From Stappia indica (GTDB lineage: Bacteria > Pseudomonadota > Alphaproteobacteria > Rhizobiales > Stappiaceae), in the NCBI RefSeq assembly GCF_020177335.1, contig NZ_JAIVMG010000007.1, positions 1-64,000 on the forward strand: a stretch of 64,000 nt of DNA, written 5' to 3'. Within the stretch, counting starts at the first letter, position 1. Each line of letters begins with the position of its first letter. The notes below the pieces were generated by a model, which made no database searches, was not told where the DNA came from, and saw only the letters and a program-made list of their open reading frames with translations. Both the position numbers and the translations under genes were made by a program. Shown here one piece after another: positions 52,401-60,831 of this stretch.

Positions 52401-55400
52401 ACCGCGCAGTTCGAGACCACCCTCGAAGCCCGCACCGGCGCCCTGGCCGAGACCATCGACAGCCGTGTCGAGGCCATCAACGCCACCCTGGGCGACCGCA
52501 CCGCGCAGTTCGAGACCACCCTCGAAGCCCGCACCGGCGCCCTGGCCGAGACCATCGACAGCCGCGTCGAGGCCATCAACACCACCCTGCGCGACCGCAC
52601 CACGCATTTCGAGACCACCCTCGAACAGCGCACCGGTTCGCTGGCGGAGACCATCGACAGCCGCACCGAAAAGCTGTCCGAAGCCCTCAACGCCCGGACC
52701 GTTGCCATGGCCGATATCCTGGAGGACCGCTCCGAGGCGATCACCCTCCAGCTTTCCACCAAGGTGGAGGAGGTCAGCGCCTCGCTCGGCAACCGCGCCG
52801 AGGAGATCGGCAACAGCCTGTCGGCGCGCTCGGAAAGCATCGGCCGGTCGATCGAAATGCATCTGGCCAGCTTCGAAGGCAAGATCAGCGAGAAGGTCGA
52901 ACTGGCCGCGACGTCCATGTCGGAGAAGGCCGAGCATCTGGCCGAGACCATGTCGACCGGCACCGAACGCATCGACCAGGCGCTGGACGCCCGCGCCCGT
53001 CAGATCAGCGAGACGCTGATCGCCCGGACCCGCGAGATCGCCACCGCCTTCGTCGACGGTCAGAACGAGATGTCCCATGCCCTCGACGAGCGGCTGACGG
53101 ACGCCGGTGCGGTGCTGTCGCGTCAGAGCCAGGAACTCACCGAAACCCTGTCCGACCGGATCGCCGAGATCAATGTGTCGCTCGGCTCCAAGGTGTTCGA
53201 GGTCGCCGAGACCCTCGACAACCGTTCGGCGGAGCTGGAACGCATCCTCGCCGACCGTCTGGCGGCGATTTCCGGCACCCTCTCCTCCGAGAGCGAGCGG
53301 GCGCGCCTGATCCTGACCGATGTGCTGACCGAGGCCGGCGGCACGGTCGAGCGCATGTCCGGCATCCTGACCGGCGAAGGCGACAAGCTGCGTGAGATCG
53401 TCGAGACGACCCTCGACAGCGCCACCGAGAAGCTCGGCGGCGAGGGCGCGCGTCTGCGTCAGATCATTCTCGGCTCGGTCGGCGAAGCGCGTGGCGCGAT
53501 GCAGAGCGAGAGCGAGAAAGCGGCCGACGCCATCATCCAGGCGCTCAACACCGCCACCGGCTCCCTGTCGAGCGAGAGCGAGCAGGTCCGCGACCTCTTG
53601 TTCTCGGCCATCGGCGAAGCGGCCCGGTCGCTGGCAGCGGAAAGCGAGAAGGCCCGCACCCTGTTCGTCGGCTCCCTGTCGGAGATGAGCGGTGCGCTTG
53701 GCGGCGAAAGCGAAAAGGTTCGCGAGGACCTGACCCGCACCGTCGCCGAGGTGTCCGGCACCCTGACCGCCGAGAGCGAGCAGGCCCGTGTCGTGCTGGC
53801 CCGGACCATGGAGGAGATCCAGAACATCGTTGCCGGCGAGGCCGATGGGGTTCGCTCCAAGGTGGCTGGCGCGGTTCGCGAAGCGGCCGAGCTTCTGTCC
53901 GAGCGCGGCCAGGCGGTCGCCGACGATCTGCTCGCCCGTGCCGATGCGCTCAATCAGGCGCTTGAGGAGCGCACCGGCACCCTGTCCGAGCTTGTCGCCA
54001 CCGATGGCAATGCCCTCGTCAAGGCGATCGAGGCTCGCGCGCAGGATCTCACCGGCCGTGTCGGCGAGGTGCATGACGCGATCCTCGAAGCCATCACGGT
54101 CAAGGGCCGGGATGTGGCCGACAGCTTCGCCCGCACCGGTCTCGACGCCACCCGCTCGCTGATGGAGGCAGGCGACCAGCTGGTTGCGCGCCTCGACGAG
54201 CGCAGCAAGTCGGCGGCCGAGATCCTGTCCGGCACCAAGGACCAGCTCGAAAGCGACATCACCGCCCTGCTCAACCGGCTCACCCAGTCGAACGCGCAGC
54301 TCAGTGAGGTCGTGGAGAACGCCGGGACCAACCTGGGCCAGATCGAAAGCTCCCTGTCGCGCAGCGCCGGGGAATTCCGCACCGCCGTTGACCGCGCCGT
54401 TACCGAGACCACCAGTTCGACCGGCCTCATCACCGACCAGACCGGTGTGCTGAAGGAGGTGTCCAACACGGTCCTTTCCGACCTTGCAGCTCTGGCGGGC
54501 CGGTTCGAGGAGCACGGACGTCAGCTCACCGATGCGGCCAAGCATCTGGAAGAGACCAACCGCGACGTGGAAACCCGGGTGGGCGAGCGCAAGACCGCCA
54601 TCGAGGAGGTTGCCGACACGCTGCTGGCCAAGACCGAGGCGGTCGACAGCCTGATGCGGACGTTCTCCAAGCAGCTTGAAACGACGCTCAACGCCGCCGA
54701 TGACAAGAGCCGCGAAGTCACGCGGATGTTGACCGCGGCGGCGGAAGCCGCCACCGCGGCCGTCACCGAGCAGTTCGAGTCCATGCGCATGTCCGCCGGC
54801 ATCGAAGGCCAGAAGGCCCGCGAGGCCGTCCGGGCGACCCAGGACGAGATCGTTGCCGAGATGTCCAAGACCCTCGCCGATGCCTCCGAGCGCTTCACCG
54901 ATGCGACCACGCGCATGCGCGATGTCGCCCGTGATGTGCATCGCGAGCTGGAGAAGACCCGCGGCGAGCTGAAGCGCGGCATTCTCGACCTGCCGGAAGA
55001 AGCCGAGCAGTCCGCCTCTGCCCTGCGCAAGGTGGTCAGCGAGCAGGTTCGCGCCTTGAGCGAGCTGTCGGAGATCGTCGCACGGCAGAGCAATGCCCTC
55101 GACACCTCCCGGGCTGGCGAACGGGCCATGGCGTCGGCCGGCACCCTTGCCGCACCGCGCGCCGCCGAGCCGGCCCCCCGGCCGGCCGCACCGACCCCCG
55201 CTCAGGCACCGACGCCCCAGTCGGTGCGTGGCGAGTTGCGCCGCACGACCCTGAGCGACTTCGAGCCGGCCAAGGCGCCGGAGCGGAGCGAGAAGCGTCC
55301 GGCGGCGGATCAGGGACAGCAGGGCAAGGGCTGGGTCAGCGACCTGCTGCGCCGCGCCTCCCAGGACGAGCAGCCGACGAGCGAAGCGGACCAGGCGTCG

Positions 55401-55760
55401 CCGCGCTCGCCGCTGCAGATGGTGGAGTCGCTGAACTCCCTGTCGATCGACATCGCCCGGGCCATCGATCACGAGACCTTCATCGACCTGTGGGACCGCT
55501 ACAAGCAGGGTGAGCGTCATGTCTTCACCCGCCGGCTCTACACCCTGCAGGGACAGCAGACCTTCGATGAGATCCGCCAGAAATACGCGCGCGACGCGGA
55601 ATTCCGGGGGGCCGTCGACCGCTACCTGAAGGACTTCGAGCAGCTCCTGTCGCAGGTCTCGCGCAACGACCGGGACAACGTCATGAGCCAGACCTACCTG
55701 ACCTCCGACACGGGCAAGGTCTACACCATGCTGGCCCATGCCAGCGGGCGTCTCGACTGA
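49446..55760 (+). CDS. Giant membrane-anchored apolipoprotein-like repeat protein
   Basis: A 2,104-residue protein; ATG 49446 preferred over a TTG two codons earlier. Residues 1-80 are acidic then Arg/Gly-rich (RRRGRGGGRPTS). Two membrane segments lie at about 110-130 (PFWFALALTVIWGGLGGRLA) and 150-174 (LVLSGVAILVPILFFWIMAL). Then comes a very long amphipathic helical region to about 1,850 built of 11-residue units grouped as 22-mers (TGDSIVSTLSGRGEEITSSI..., residues 413-588) and 33-mers (LGDRTAQFETTLEARTGALA..., near 949-1,047), and Ser-Glu-Ser repeats (about 1,280-1,460). This resembles apolipoprotein A1/A4/E repeats. A Pro/Ala linker (about 1,890-1,960) leads to a distinct C-terminal domain (about 1,988-2,104; SIDIARAIDHETFIDLWDRY). 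The N terminus probably faces the cytoplasm. Function unknown; a scaffold or spacer along the membrane or nucleoid is plausible. Confidence 0.9.
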   Translation: MANPPKVKDPSEAALSAVEEALKIDFGDTEGSDGDSAATASAETRARPEATGGKPLPTPANGDTSEAEGSGPARRRGRGGGRPTSAANDDRRTIGNLIYALQRRPSAAPFWFALALTVIWGGLGGRLALSAYSGDIAAISSFDDLVAAPFLVLSGVAILVPILFFWIMALMIWRAQEMRIVARGMTEVALRLAEPEDVAKESILSVGQAIRREVAAMGDGIERAIARASELEVLVHNEVSSLERSYNDNELKIRSLIEELVTQREAVVSNADRVRDSITGAHESLAAQLTSTSEKIGSIADTATERLTVAIDGRVGDLTATVDSRVREITETFNTAGGQLIENLASHGDSYVERLTGTGQNLVDTMNSTGTLFAETLESRGTEINDRFAATASEFVETLTARGTQINDTLAKTGDTVVETLSGRGEEITTAIATTGGSIIDTLSGRGDEITSAIANTGDSIVSTLSGRGEEITSSIASTGGSIVATLSERGEEITSTIASTGDSIVKTLSGRGEEITSSIASTGGSIVTTLSERGEEITSTIASTGGTIVETLSQRGTEITEALTLTGTTVGDTIAQRGDEITANLSLTSGKLIDTITTRTEGLLSTLDERVTGLDTSLANTGDRVVESISLRGQEVTDTISVKGAEIVETLSSRTNEVAEILRGTGESIVVDLSLRGGEIASKLDETAGSLSETITVRGTELADRLGSVGEKIHQAISVNGEALDSRLEQRSREMATLIDSQTSSFRETLETAAASLNTSLEKHTSSFALTLSETGTELAHLIGSRGERVAGELTAIGDKLDNTLGARGASLQEGLSGHLQRMEFLIDERGTSLVSSFERRTADLGETLDGRIESLNTTFDLRASALGETLDTRIDTISATLGDRTARFEVSLDERAGTLARTIDNRIETITTALGDRTAQFETSLDARAGTLASTIDSRIEAINATLGDRTAQFETTLEARTGALAETIDSRVEAINVTLGDRTAQFETTLEARTGALAETIDSRVEAINATLGDRTAQFETTLEARTGALAETIDSRVEAINTTLRDRTTHFETTLEQRTGSLAETIDSRTEKLSEALNARTVAMADILEDRSEAITLQLSTKVEEVSASLGNRAEEIGNSLSARSESIGRSIEMHLASFEGKISEKVELAATSMSEKAEHLAETMSTGTERIDQALDARARQISETLIARTREIATAFVDGQNEMSHALDERLTDAGAVLSRQSQELTETLSDRIAEINVSLGSKVFEVAETLDNRSAELERILADRLAAISGTLSSESERARLILTDVLTEAGGTVERMSGILTGEGDKLREIVETTLDSATEKLGGEGARLRQIILGSVGEARGAMQSESEKAADAIIQALNTATGSLSSESEQVRDLLFSAIGEAARSLAAESEKARTLFVGSLSEMSGALGGESEKVREDLTRTVAEVSGTLTAESEQARVVLARTMEEIQNIVAGEADGVRSKVAGAVREAAELLSERGQAVADDLLARADALNQALEERTGTLSELVATDGNALVKAIEARAQDLTGRVGEVHDAILEAITVKGRDVADSFARTGLDATRSLMEAGDQLVARLDERSKSAAEILSGTKDQLESDITALLNRLTQSNAQLSEVVENAGTNLGQIESSLSRSAGEFRTAVDRAVTETTSSTGLITDQTGVLKEVSNTVLSDLAALAGRFEEHGRQLTDAAKHLEETNRDVETRVGERKTAIEEVADTLLAKTEAVDSLMRTFSKQLETTLNAADDKSREVTRMLTAAAEAATAAVTEQFESMRMSAGIEGQKAREAVRATQDEIVAEMSKTLADASERFTDATTRMRDVARDVHRELEKTRGELKRGILDLPEEAEQSASALRKVVSEQVRALSELSEIVARQSNALDTSRAGERAMASAGTLAAPRAAEPAPRPAAPTPAQAPTPQSVRGELRRTTLSDFEPAKAPERSEKRPAADQGQQGKGWVSDLLRRASQDEQPTSEADQASPRSPLQMVESLNSLSIDIARAIDHETFIDLWDRYKQGERHVFTRRLYTLQGQQTFDEIRQKYARDAEFRGAVDRYLKDFEQLLSQVSRNDRDNVMSQTYLTSDTGKVYTMLAHASGRLD
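50682..51209 (+). repeat. Eight tandem 66-base (22-codon) repeats inside the giant gene
   Basis: Units begin TGD/TGG (T-G-x-x-I-V-x-T-L-S-x-R-G-E-E-I-T) at 22-codon steps. Adjacent units alternate two types (SGRGEEITSSIAS, SERGEEITSTIAS), a higher-order 132-base period that implies duplication of pairs. Confidence 0.85.
52290..52586 (+). repeat. Three near-identical 99-base tandem repeats
   Basis: Units start CTGGGCGACCGCACCGCGCA at 52290, 52389 and 52488, exactly 99 bases apart, differing by only a few bases (for example AACGTC/AACGCC). Each encodes 33 residues. The near identity shows recent duplication or conversion. Confidence 0.93.
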
Positions 55761-55837
55761 TCGTCCTCAACCCTGCCGCCCCTCAACCGGCGGCAGGGCA
55801 AGACAACGGCCCTCCCTCGGGAGGGAACCAATAGCAA

Positions 55838-55872
55838 AGCCCCGTCGCAGCCAGCGGCGGGGCTTTTTTTTC
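55838..55872 (+). terminator. Intrinsic terminator of the giant repeat gene
   Basis: An 11-bp stem (AGCCCCGTCGC/GCGGCGGGGCT, one G-U pair, AGCCA loop) followed by nine U residues, 78 bases after the stop. Confidence 0.93.
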
Positions 55873-55961
55873 AGGACGGACCTGCCTGGTTCTTCGCGCC
55901 CCCTCCCCCCCGCCTGGCGTCAGCACCACCGGGGCCGGAGAGCGGAACGGCCGGCATTTTC

Positions 55962-56132
55962 ATGAGGCTGGAGCCGCAAGGCTGTGGCGCGCCGATCCCG
56001 GATCTTCGCATGCGCTTGCGTCCGGGAGGCCGCGTAGAGCGAGGCGCTAGCTGGAGGAAGAATACCCCCGCCTCATCTCTCGGCGTCGTCCCGGCCCCCG
56101 AGCCGGGATCGGAGAACCGAAGAGGCCGAGAC
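55962..56132 (+). repeat. Dispersed intergenic repeat, copy 4 (rearranged)
   Basis: The second module (GGCTGGAGCCGCAAGGCTGT... GATCCCGGATCTTCGC ... GCGTCCGGGAGGCCGC, 55966-56034) comes before the first module (GGCGTCGTCCCGG...GCCGGGATCGGAGAACCGAA, 56081-56122), the reverse of the order in the other copies. Confidence 0.7.
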
Positions 56133-56308
56133 GGGGCTGGTTTTCAGGGGCGGCACAGCCTTCGCCCTCCTCCCCTCACGTAGTTTCAGCGCCTGTCAGA
56201 AGACACCCCGGCAGCCCGCACGCGCGCCAACGCTTCCGCCCCTCATTGCGGCGAGGGACAGGCAGCCTGACTGTATTTTCGTGATGACTGGACCGGACGG
56301 CGCCCGGC

Positions 56309-56893
56309 TCAGACCTGGGTCAGAACCCAGGCGGTCATTTCGCGCAGCACCCGGTCGGCGGCCACGTTCAGGGCCTCGACGGCCTTGGCCACATCGGTGC
56401 CGGAGGCGGGAACCTCGGCGCGGAACACACGGCTGGCGCGGGTGCGGCCATTGCGGTCGTTGACGAGCCGGGCCATCACCTCGACCACCGCCCGATCCGC
56501 GCCATCGATGCGCAGTTCGAAGGCGCGCAGGTCGGTCTGCAGCTGATAATCGATCAACAGCCCTTCGCCGGGCAGGCCGACACCGCGCAGGCCACCGGTG
56601 TTCTCCAGTGCCTGAACAAGCTTGGCCTGCACCACCTTCGGCAGGGTGTCGGTCCAGGCGGCTTTCGGAAAGTAGGTGTAGACCGGCCCGGCATCGACCA
56701 CGGCGATGGAATTGGTGTCGAGCGACTGCAAGGCACGCGGTTCGGGAACCAGAACCTGACGGCTGGTCGTCCGCACCCGCAGCTGTTCGCCGGTCGGCGT
56801 GGTCAGGCCATAGAGCGCATCCGGCCCGCTACTCGCGCAACCGGTCAGGGCGAGAAGTCCCGCAACAACGAACGCCCGGGTCAGATCCGCCAT
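56309..56893 (-). CDS. PqiC-like ABC-transport auxiliary lipoprotein
   Basis: A 194-residue lipoprotein. Start MADLTRAFVVAGLLALTGC gives a typical 18-residue lipoprotein signal with lipobox LTGC; an ATG 14 codons upstream (56935) is possible. The mature domain has the ABC-type transport auxiliary (PqiC/YmbA) pattern: YGLTTP near the N terminus, RALQSLDTNSIAVVDAGPVY, WTDTLPKVVQAKLVQALENT, FELRIDGADRAVVEVMARLV. It is the last gene of the leftward MCE operon and probably sits on the outer membrane as receiver of the MCE tunnel. Confidence 0.85.
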   Translation of the reverse strand: MADLTRAFVVAGLLALTGCASSGPDALYGLTTPTGEQLRVRTTSRQVLVPEPRALQSLDTNSIAVVDAGPVYTYFPKAAWTDTLPKVVQAKLVQALENTGGLRGVGLPGEGLLIDYQLQTDLRAFELRIDGADRAVVEVMARLVNDRNGRTRASRVFRAEVPASGTDVAKAVEALNVAADRVLREMTAWVLTQV

Positions 56894-57052
56894 CCGGCGC
56901 GCCCGAATCCCCGTCTTGCCAGCCCCATTTTCCATTCTATGCACCACCCCAACCCGAGAATCGCCCCGCGGTGACAACGGACCGAGCGGCAACGGGGCTT
57001 TGTAGCAACATTGAAAAGCTGCCAACAACCCCCAGTCGCCCCCGCCCCTGCA

Positions 57053-58702
57053 TTATCGACGCTGCGCCCCGCCGAATGTCGGCTTGTCCGGCCCACCAAA
57101 GATCACCCGCTGCGGATTGCGGTCGAGATTGGTGACCGTGCGCTGGATTTCCACCAGCGTCCGGCTGAGCTGGGTCATCGCCGCCGAGAAGTCGGCCGAG
57201 CCCCGCTGGGTGAACTTCTGCAAGCCCGCCGTGATCGGCCCCACGCGCTCCGCCAGCACATCTGCCACCTGGCGCACCGAGGCCGCTGCCTTGGTTGCCT
57301 CGGCGATGAAGCCCTCGCCATCGCCGTCGACCATCACGCCGACCTTCTCGACGATCCCCTGGATACGGGTTCCGCTGGCATTCAGCTTGGCCGCCAGGTC
57401 CTTGGCATCGGTCATGATCTGGTCGATCTCCGGACCGCGTCCCTTCAGGCTGCGCGAGAACTCAGTGGCATTCGCCACCGCTTCAGAGGCATCGTCGATC
57501 GCCGTGGTAATCTTTTCCGTGCGCCCGGCGATGCCTGCGGTCAACTGGTCGACCGAGGCGATCACGTTGCTGACCTTGGCCGGATCGACGGCCTCCAGAA
57601 TACCGTTGACGCTCTCCACGGTGCTCACCAGCTTTTCGCTGACAATCTTGGCGTCCTCGATGACCTCCTTGACCGTCGCCTTCTCCTCGACGGCAAGCTG
57701 GGTGACCTGTTCGATGTTTGCCATCGTCTCCGACGTCGAAACGACCAGCCGGTCGATATCGGCCGAGCGATCTTCGAGCACCTTGGCGAAGGCCGCGACC
57801 CCATCAACGATCTCGGCGATCGACTGCGGTTCGACCGCGGCGATCACCTTGTCGAATTCCTGGAGGCTCTGGTTCAGGCCTCGGGTGAATTTCTCCAGAT
57901 CGGCGCCGGCGGCCTCCGCGGTCTTGAGCAACTCGGTCAGCCCATCGGCCGCTCCGGCGACCTTGTGCGTCACCTCCGCCGCGTCATTGACGATGCTGGT
58001 GACCTTCTCCGGCGGCACCGCATCGACAATCGCCGTGGCGCTGTCGACCAGCCCCTCCAACCGCCCGGACAGGCGCGTCAGCGCCTCACCGGTGCTGGCG
58101 ACGCTGCTCATGAAGTTCTCGACCCCATCCGCGTTCTTGGCCAGCGCACCGGAGAAGATCCGCGCATTGGTCATGATCTCGTCCACATCGTCGCGGTTCT
58201 CGTTGACGATGGTCTCCACCGCCGCGAGCATGGAATCGGCCCGACCGAGAATATCGCGGGCGCCTTCGACGATATCCTCGAAGGCGGAGCGCTCGGCATA
58301 GATCACCGGCGGCTCTTCCGCCTCCGGATCGAGCAACAACGGCGCGGAGAGCGATCCCCCCGAGAGTTCCACATAGGCGATGCCGGACAGGGTGCCGAAG
58401 CCGAGCGTTGCCTTGACGTCCTTGCGCAGCGGCGTCGTCGGGCTGACACGGATGGTGGCGATCACGACGCTGGGGTCCTTCGGATCGAAGCCGAGATTGC
58501 CCACATCGCCCACCTTGATACCGTTGAACAGCACCTGTCCGCCGACCGAAAGCCCGGTCACCGCGCCTGGAAAGACCACCTTGACGGGCAAGGCGCGTGG
58601 CCCTTCCGCCCGGCTGCCGAGCCAATAGATAAACGCAAAGCCGACGAACAGGGTGACGAAGACGAAAGCGCCGATGACGACATAATTTGCGCGGGTTTCC
58701 AT
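57053..58702 (-). CDS. MCE/MlaD-family protein with long helical C terminus
   Basis: A 549-residue protein: one N-terminal membrane anchor (YVVIGAFVFVTLFVGFAFIY), an MCE domain at about 38-117 (VKVVFPGAVTGLSVGGQVLF; GIKVGDVGNLGFDPKDPSVV; TPLRKDVKATLGFGTLSGIA), and more than 400 residues of heptad-rich helix (repeated VEKVGVMVD..., IVDAVPPEKVTSIVNDAAEV). It is much longer than MlaD (about 180) and closer to the needle-forming MCE proteins. It should be the periplasmic, substrate-binding part of a phospholipid ABC transporter, with the permease and ATPase just upstream. Confidence 0.93.
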   Translation of the reverse strand: METRANYVVIGAFVFVTLFVGFAFIYWLGSRAEGPRALPVKVVFPGAVTGLSVGGQVLFNGIKVGDVGNLGFDPKDPSVVIATIRVSPTTPLRKDVKATLGFGTLSGIAYVELSGGSLSAPLLLDPEAEEPPVIYAERSAFEDIVEGARDILGRADSMLAAVETIVNENRDDVDEIMTNARIFSGALAKNADGVENFMSSVASTGEALTRLSGRLEGLVDSATAIVDAVPPEKVTSIVNDAAEVTHKVAGAADGLTELLKTAEAAGADLEKFTRGLNQSLQEFDKVIAAVEPQSIAEIVDGVAAFAKVLEDRSADIDRLVVSTSETMANIEQVTQLAVEEKATVKEVIEDAKIVSEKLVSTVESVNGILEAVDPAKVSNVIASVDQLTAGIAGRTEKITTAIDDASEAVANATEFSRSLKGRGPEIDQIMTDAKDLAAKLNASGTRIQGIVEKVGVMVDGDGEGFIAEATKAAASVRQVADVLAERVGPITAGLQKFTQRGSADFSAAMTQLSRTLVEIQRTVTNLDRNPQRVIFGGPDKPTFGGAQRR

Positions 58703-58720
58703 TCTGACCTCGATTTATGC

Positions 58721-59524
58721 CTATACCCGACGCAAGGCACGTTCGCCGTTGAAGTAGGACTGGACCCAGGCATTGTCGAAGCGCATCAGCTCTTCGATGG
58801 TGCCGGCTCGCAGGACCTTCTTGTCCCCTAATACCGCGACGCGATCGCAAATGGAATGCAGGCTGTCCAGGTCATGGGTGACCATGTAGACGGTCAGACC
58901 CAGCGTCTCCCGCAGTTTCAGGATCAGGGCATCGAAGGACGCCGCGCCGATCGGATCGAGCCCCGCCGTCGGCTCGTCGAGGAACACCAGCTCCGGATCG
59001 AGCGCAAGCGAGCGGGCAAGACTGGCCCGCTTGATCATGCCGCCCGACAGTTCGGAGGGGAATTTTTCGGCGGCACTGCGCGGCAATCCCACCATTTCCA
59101 GCTTGAGAAGCGCCAGCTCATCCATCAGCCGTTCCGACATGCGCATGTGCTCGCGCATCGGCACCTGGATGTTCTGCCGCACATTGAGCGAGGAAAACAG
59201 CGCCCCTTGCTGGAACAACACGCCCCAACGCCGCTCCACCGCCAGCCGTTCCTCCGGGGCGGCGTCCTGCAGATTGACGCCAAACACCTCGATGCTGCCG
59301 GCCCGGCGCGGGGTCAGCCCGAGAACGGCGCGCATCAGCACCGATTTGCCTGTCCCCGATCCACCGACAAAGCCGAGGATTTCCCGCTTGCGCACGTCGA
59401 GATCGAGATCCTTCAGCACCAGCACCGGCCCGAAGCCGACGGTGACGCCGCGCGCGCGCAGGATCACATCGTCGTCATCGCCATGCGGGGCCTTTGTCAG
59501 CGGATCGTTCAGCGGATTGGCCAT
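58721..59524 (-). CDS. MlaF-type ABC transporter ATPase
   Basis: A 267-residue ATPase with Walker A GFVGGSGTGKSVLM (residues 52-65), Q-loop GVLFQQGALFSSLNVRQN, signature LSGGMIKRASLARSLALDPE, Walker B LVFLDEPTAGLDPIG and His switch THDLDSLHSICDRVAVLG. It is closest to the MlaF/Ttg2A group that pairs with MlaE permeases. It starts 3 bases after the permease stop and ends 18 bases before the MCE gene. Confidence 0.95.
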   Translation of the reverse strand: MANPLNDPLTKAPHGDDDDVILRARGVTVGFGPVLVLKDLDLDVRKREILGFVGGSGTGKSVLMRAVLGLTPRRAGSIEVFGVNLQDAAPEERLAVERRWGVLFQQGALFSSLNVRQNIQVPMREHMRMSERLMDELALLKLEMVGLPRSAAEKFPSELSGGMIKRASLARSLALDPELVFLDEPTAGLDPIGAASFDALILKLRETLGLTVYMVTHDLDSLHSICDRVAVLGDKKVLRAGTIEELMRFDNAWVQSYFNGERALRRV

Positions 59525-59527
59525 CTG

Positions 59528-60673
59528 TCAGATCCCGATCGAGGAGAAGAAAATCGCGAACAGACCGTCGACGACGATCACCATGAAGATCGCCTTCACC
59601 ACCGACAAGGTGGTGTGACGGCCCAGCGATTCGGCCGATCCGGACACTTTCATGCCTTCCACGCAGGCAACGAGGCCGATGATCAGCGCCATGAACGGCG
59701 CCTTCACCAGCCCCACCAGCAGCGTGTCCGTGGACACCGCCACCTGCATCAGGTCGATGAACACACGCGGCGGAATATCGAGATAGACCCAGCTCACCAA
59801 CCCGGCGCCGAACAGCGCCGCCAGATCGGACAGGAACGTCAGCACCGGCAGCGCCAGGATCAACGCCAGCAGGCGCGGGATCACCAGCACCTCGGTCACA
59901 TGCAGGCCGATGACATGCAGCGCGTCGATTTCCTCGCGCATCTTCATCGAACCCAGCTCCGCGGTGAAGGCCGAACCGGAGCGGCCGGCCACCATGATCG
60001 CCGTCAGGATCACCCCGATCTCACGCAGGACGAGGACGCCCGCCAGGTCGACCACGTAGATATCGGCACCGAATTGCTTGAGATAGAAGCCGCCCTGCTG
60101 CGAGATGATCGCGCCGATCAGGAAGCTCATCAGCATGACAATCGGCACCGCGCCAATGCAGGAGCGGTCGAACTGGTTGGCGACCGACTTCAGCCGCAGG
60201 CAGCGCGGCCGTACGAACACCCCCGACAGCACCGTCACCATCGAGCCGACGATGTGCAGCACCGCGACCGCATCCTTGCAGACCTCGACCACCTGCCGGC
60301 CCGTCATCTCCAAGAGCCGCACCAGTGACAGCGGATGGCGTTCCGGCACCCATTCCGGCGGGTGATGCTGCTCCACTTCGGAAAGCAGCGCGCGGTAGGA
60401 GCCCTCCAGCCCGGTGATGATGACCCGGCGCCCCTGAAACTCCAGTTCCGCCTGCAGGCGGTGCAGCAGCCATGCCCCCGCCGTGTCGAGGCCATTGAGC
60501 CGCGACAGGTCGAGAATCACCTTCGCCGCGGGCGGCACGGCAAGATCGGCCAGCGCCGCCTCCAGAACCTCGCTGTGAAAGATCGTCCAGGGGCCTTCGG
60601 CAACGACGCGGCAGGTATGCGCATCGCCGGAAACGCTCAGTCTTGGTAGATCTTGTGCCGCATGGATCGTCAT
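59528..60673 (-). CDS. MlaE-type permease with fused N-terminal STAS domain
   Basis: A 381-residue protein, start MTIHAAQDLPRLSVSGDAHT. The N-terminal about 120 residues are a STAS domain (KVILDLSRLNGLDTAGAWLL), equivalent to MlaB fused to the permease. The rest is the MlaE permease: FDRSCIGAVPIVMLMSFLIG, QFGADIYVVDLAGVLVLREI GVILTAIMVAGRSGSAF-type coupling helix region, EEIDALHVIGLHVTEVLVIP and VKAPFMALIIGLVACVEGM. First gene of the leftward operon permease-ATPase-MCE-lipoprotein, which moves phospholipids between membranes. Divergent from dgcN. Confidence 0.95.
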   Translation of the reverse strand: MTIHAAQDLPRLSVSGDAHTCRVVAEGPWTIFHSEVLEAALADLAVPPAAKVILDLSRLNGLDTAGAWLLHRLQAELEFQGRRVIITGLEGSYRALLSEVEQHHPPEWVPERHPLSLVRLLEMTGRQVVEVCKDAVAVLHIVGSMVTVLSGVFVRPRCLRLKSVANQFDRSCIGAVPIVMLMSFLIGAIISQQGGFYLKQFGADIYVVDLAGVLVLREIGVILTAIMVAGRSGSAFTAELGSMKMREEIDALHVIGLHVTEVLVIPRLLALILALPVLTFLSDLAALFGAGLVSWVYLDIPPRVFIDLMQVAVSTDTLLVGLVKAPFMALIIGLVACVEGMKVSGSAESLGRHTTLSVVKAIFMVIVVDGLFAIFFSSIGI

Positions 60674-60831
60674 GACTGTCTTGCGTCGCCTCTTGCCGGC
60701 CATCCCGAAGGCCACGTATACCTTGCAGCCGCTGCCAGCGTCCAGATTGGCGGCACCTTCTGCCCGGCAAGGCGGCAACAGACCCGCTGCGACCGGAAAC
60801 GGAACACATTCAATCGCTCAAGGAGCCTTCG

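Larger units (their letters stand above)
55761..56308. other. Intergenic region with terminator and dispersed repeat
   Basis: No supportable gene. It contains the terminator of the giant gene (55838-55872) and a rearranged member of the dispersed repeat (55962-56132). The remaining sequence to the PqiC-like gene stop at 56309 shows nothing recognised. Confidence 0.6.

Noticed and set aside
52290-52586. Regular 99-base repeats as a possible CRISPR-like array
   Set aside because: The units are contiguous, have no unique spacers and keep the reading frame of a protein repeat.
49653-55739. A 2,028-codon open frame on the minus strand of the giant repeat gene
   Set aside because: It is antisense to a clearly structured protein; strong codon bias and repeats keep the opposite frame free of stops. 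Its translation is Gly/Gln/Asp/Arg-rich without any recognisable domain.
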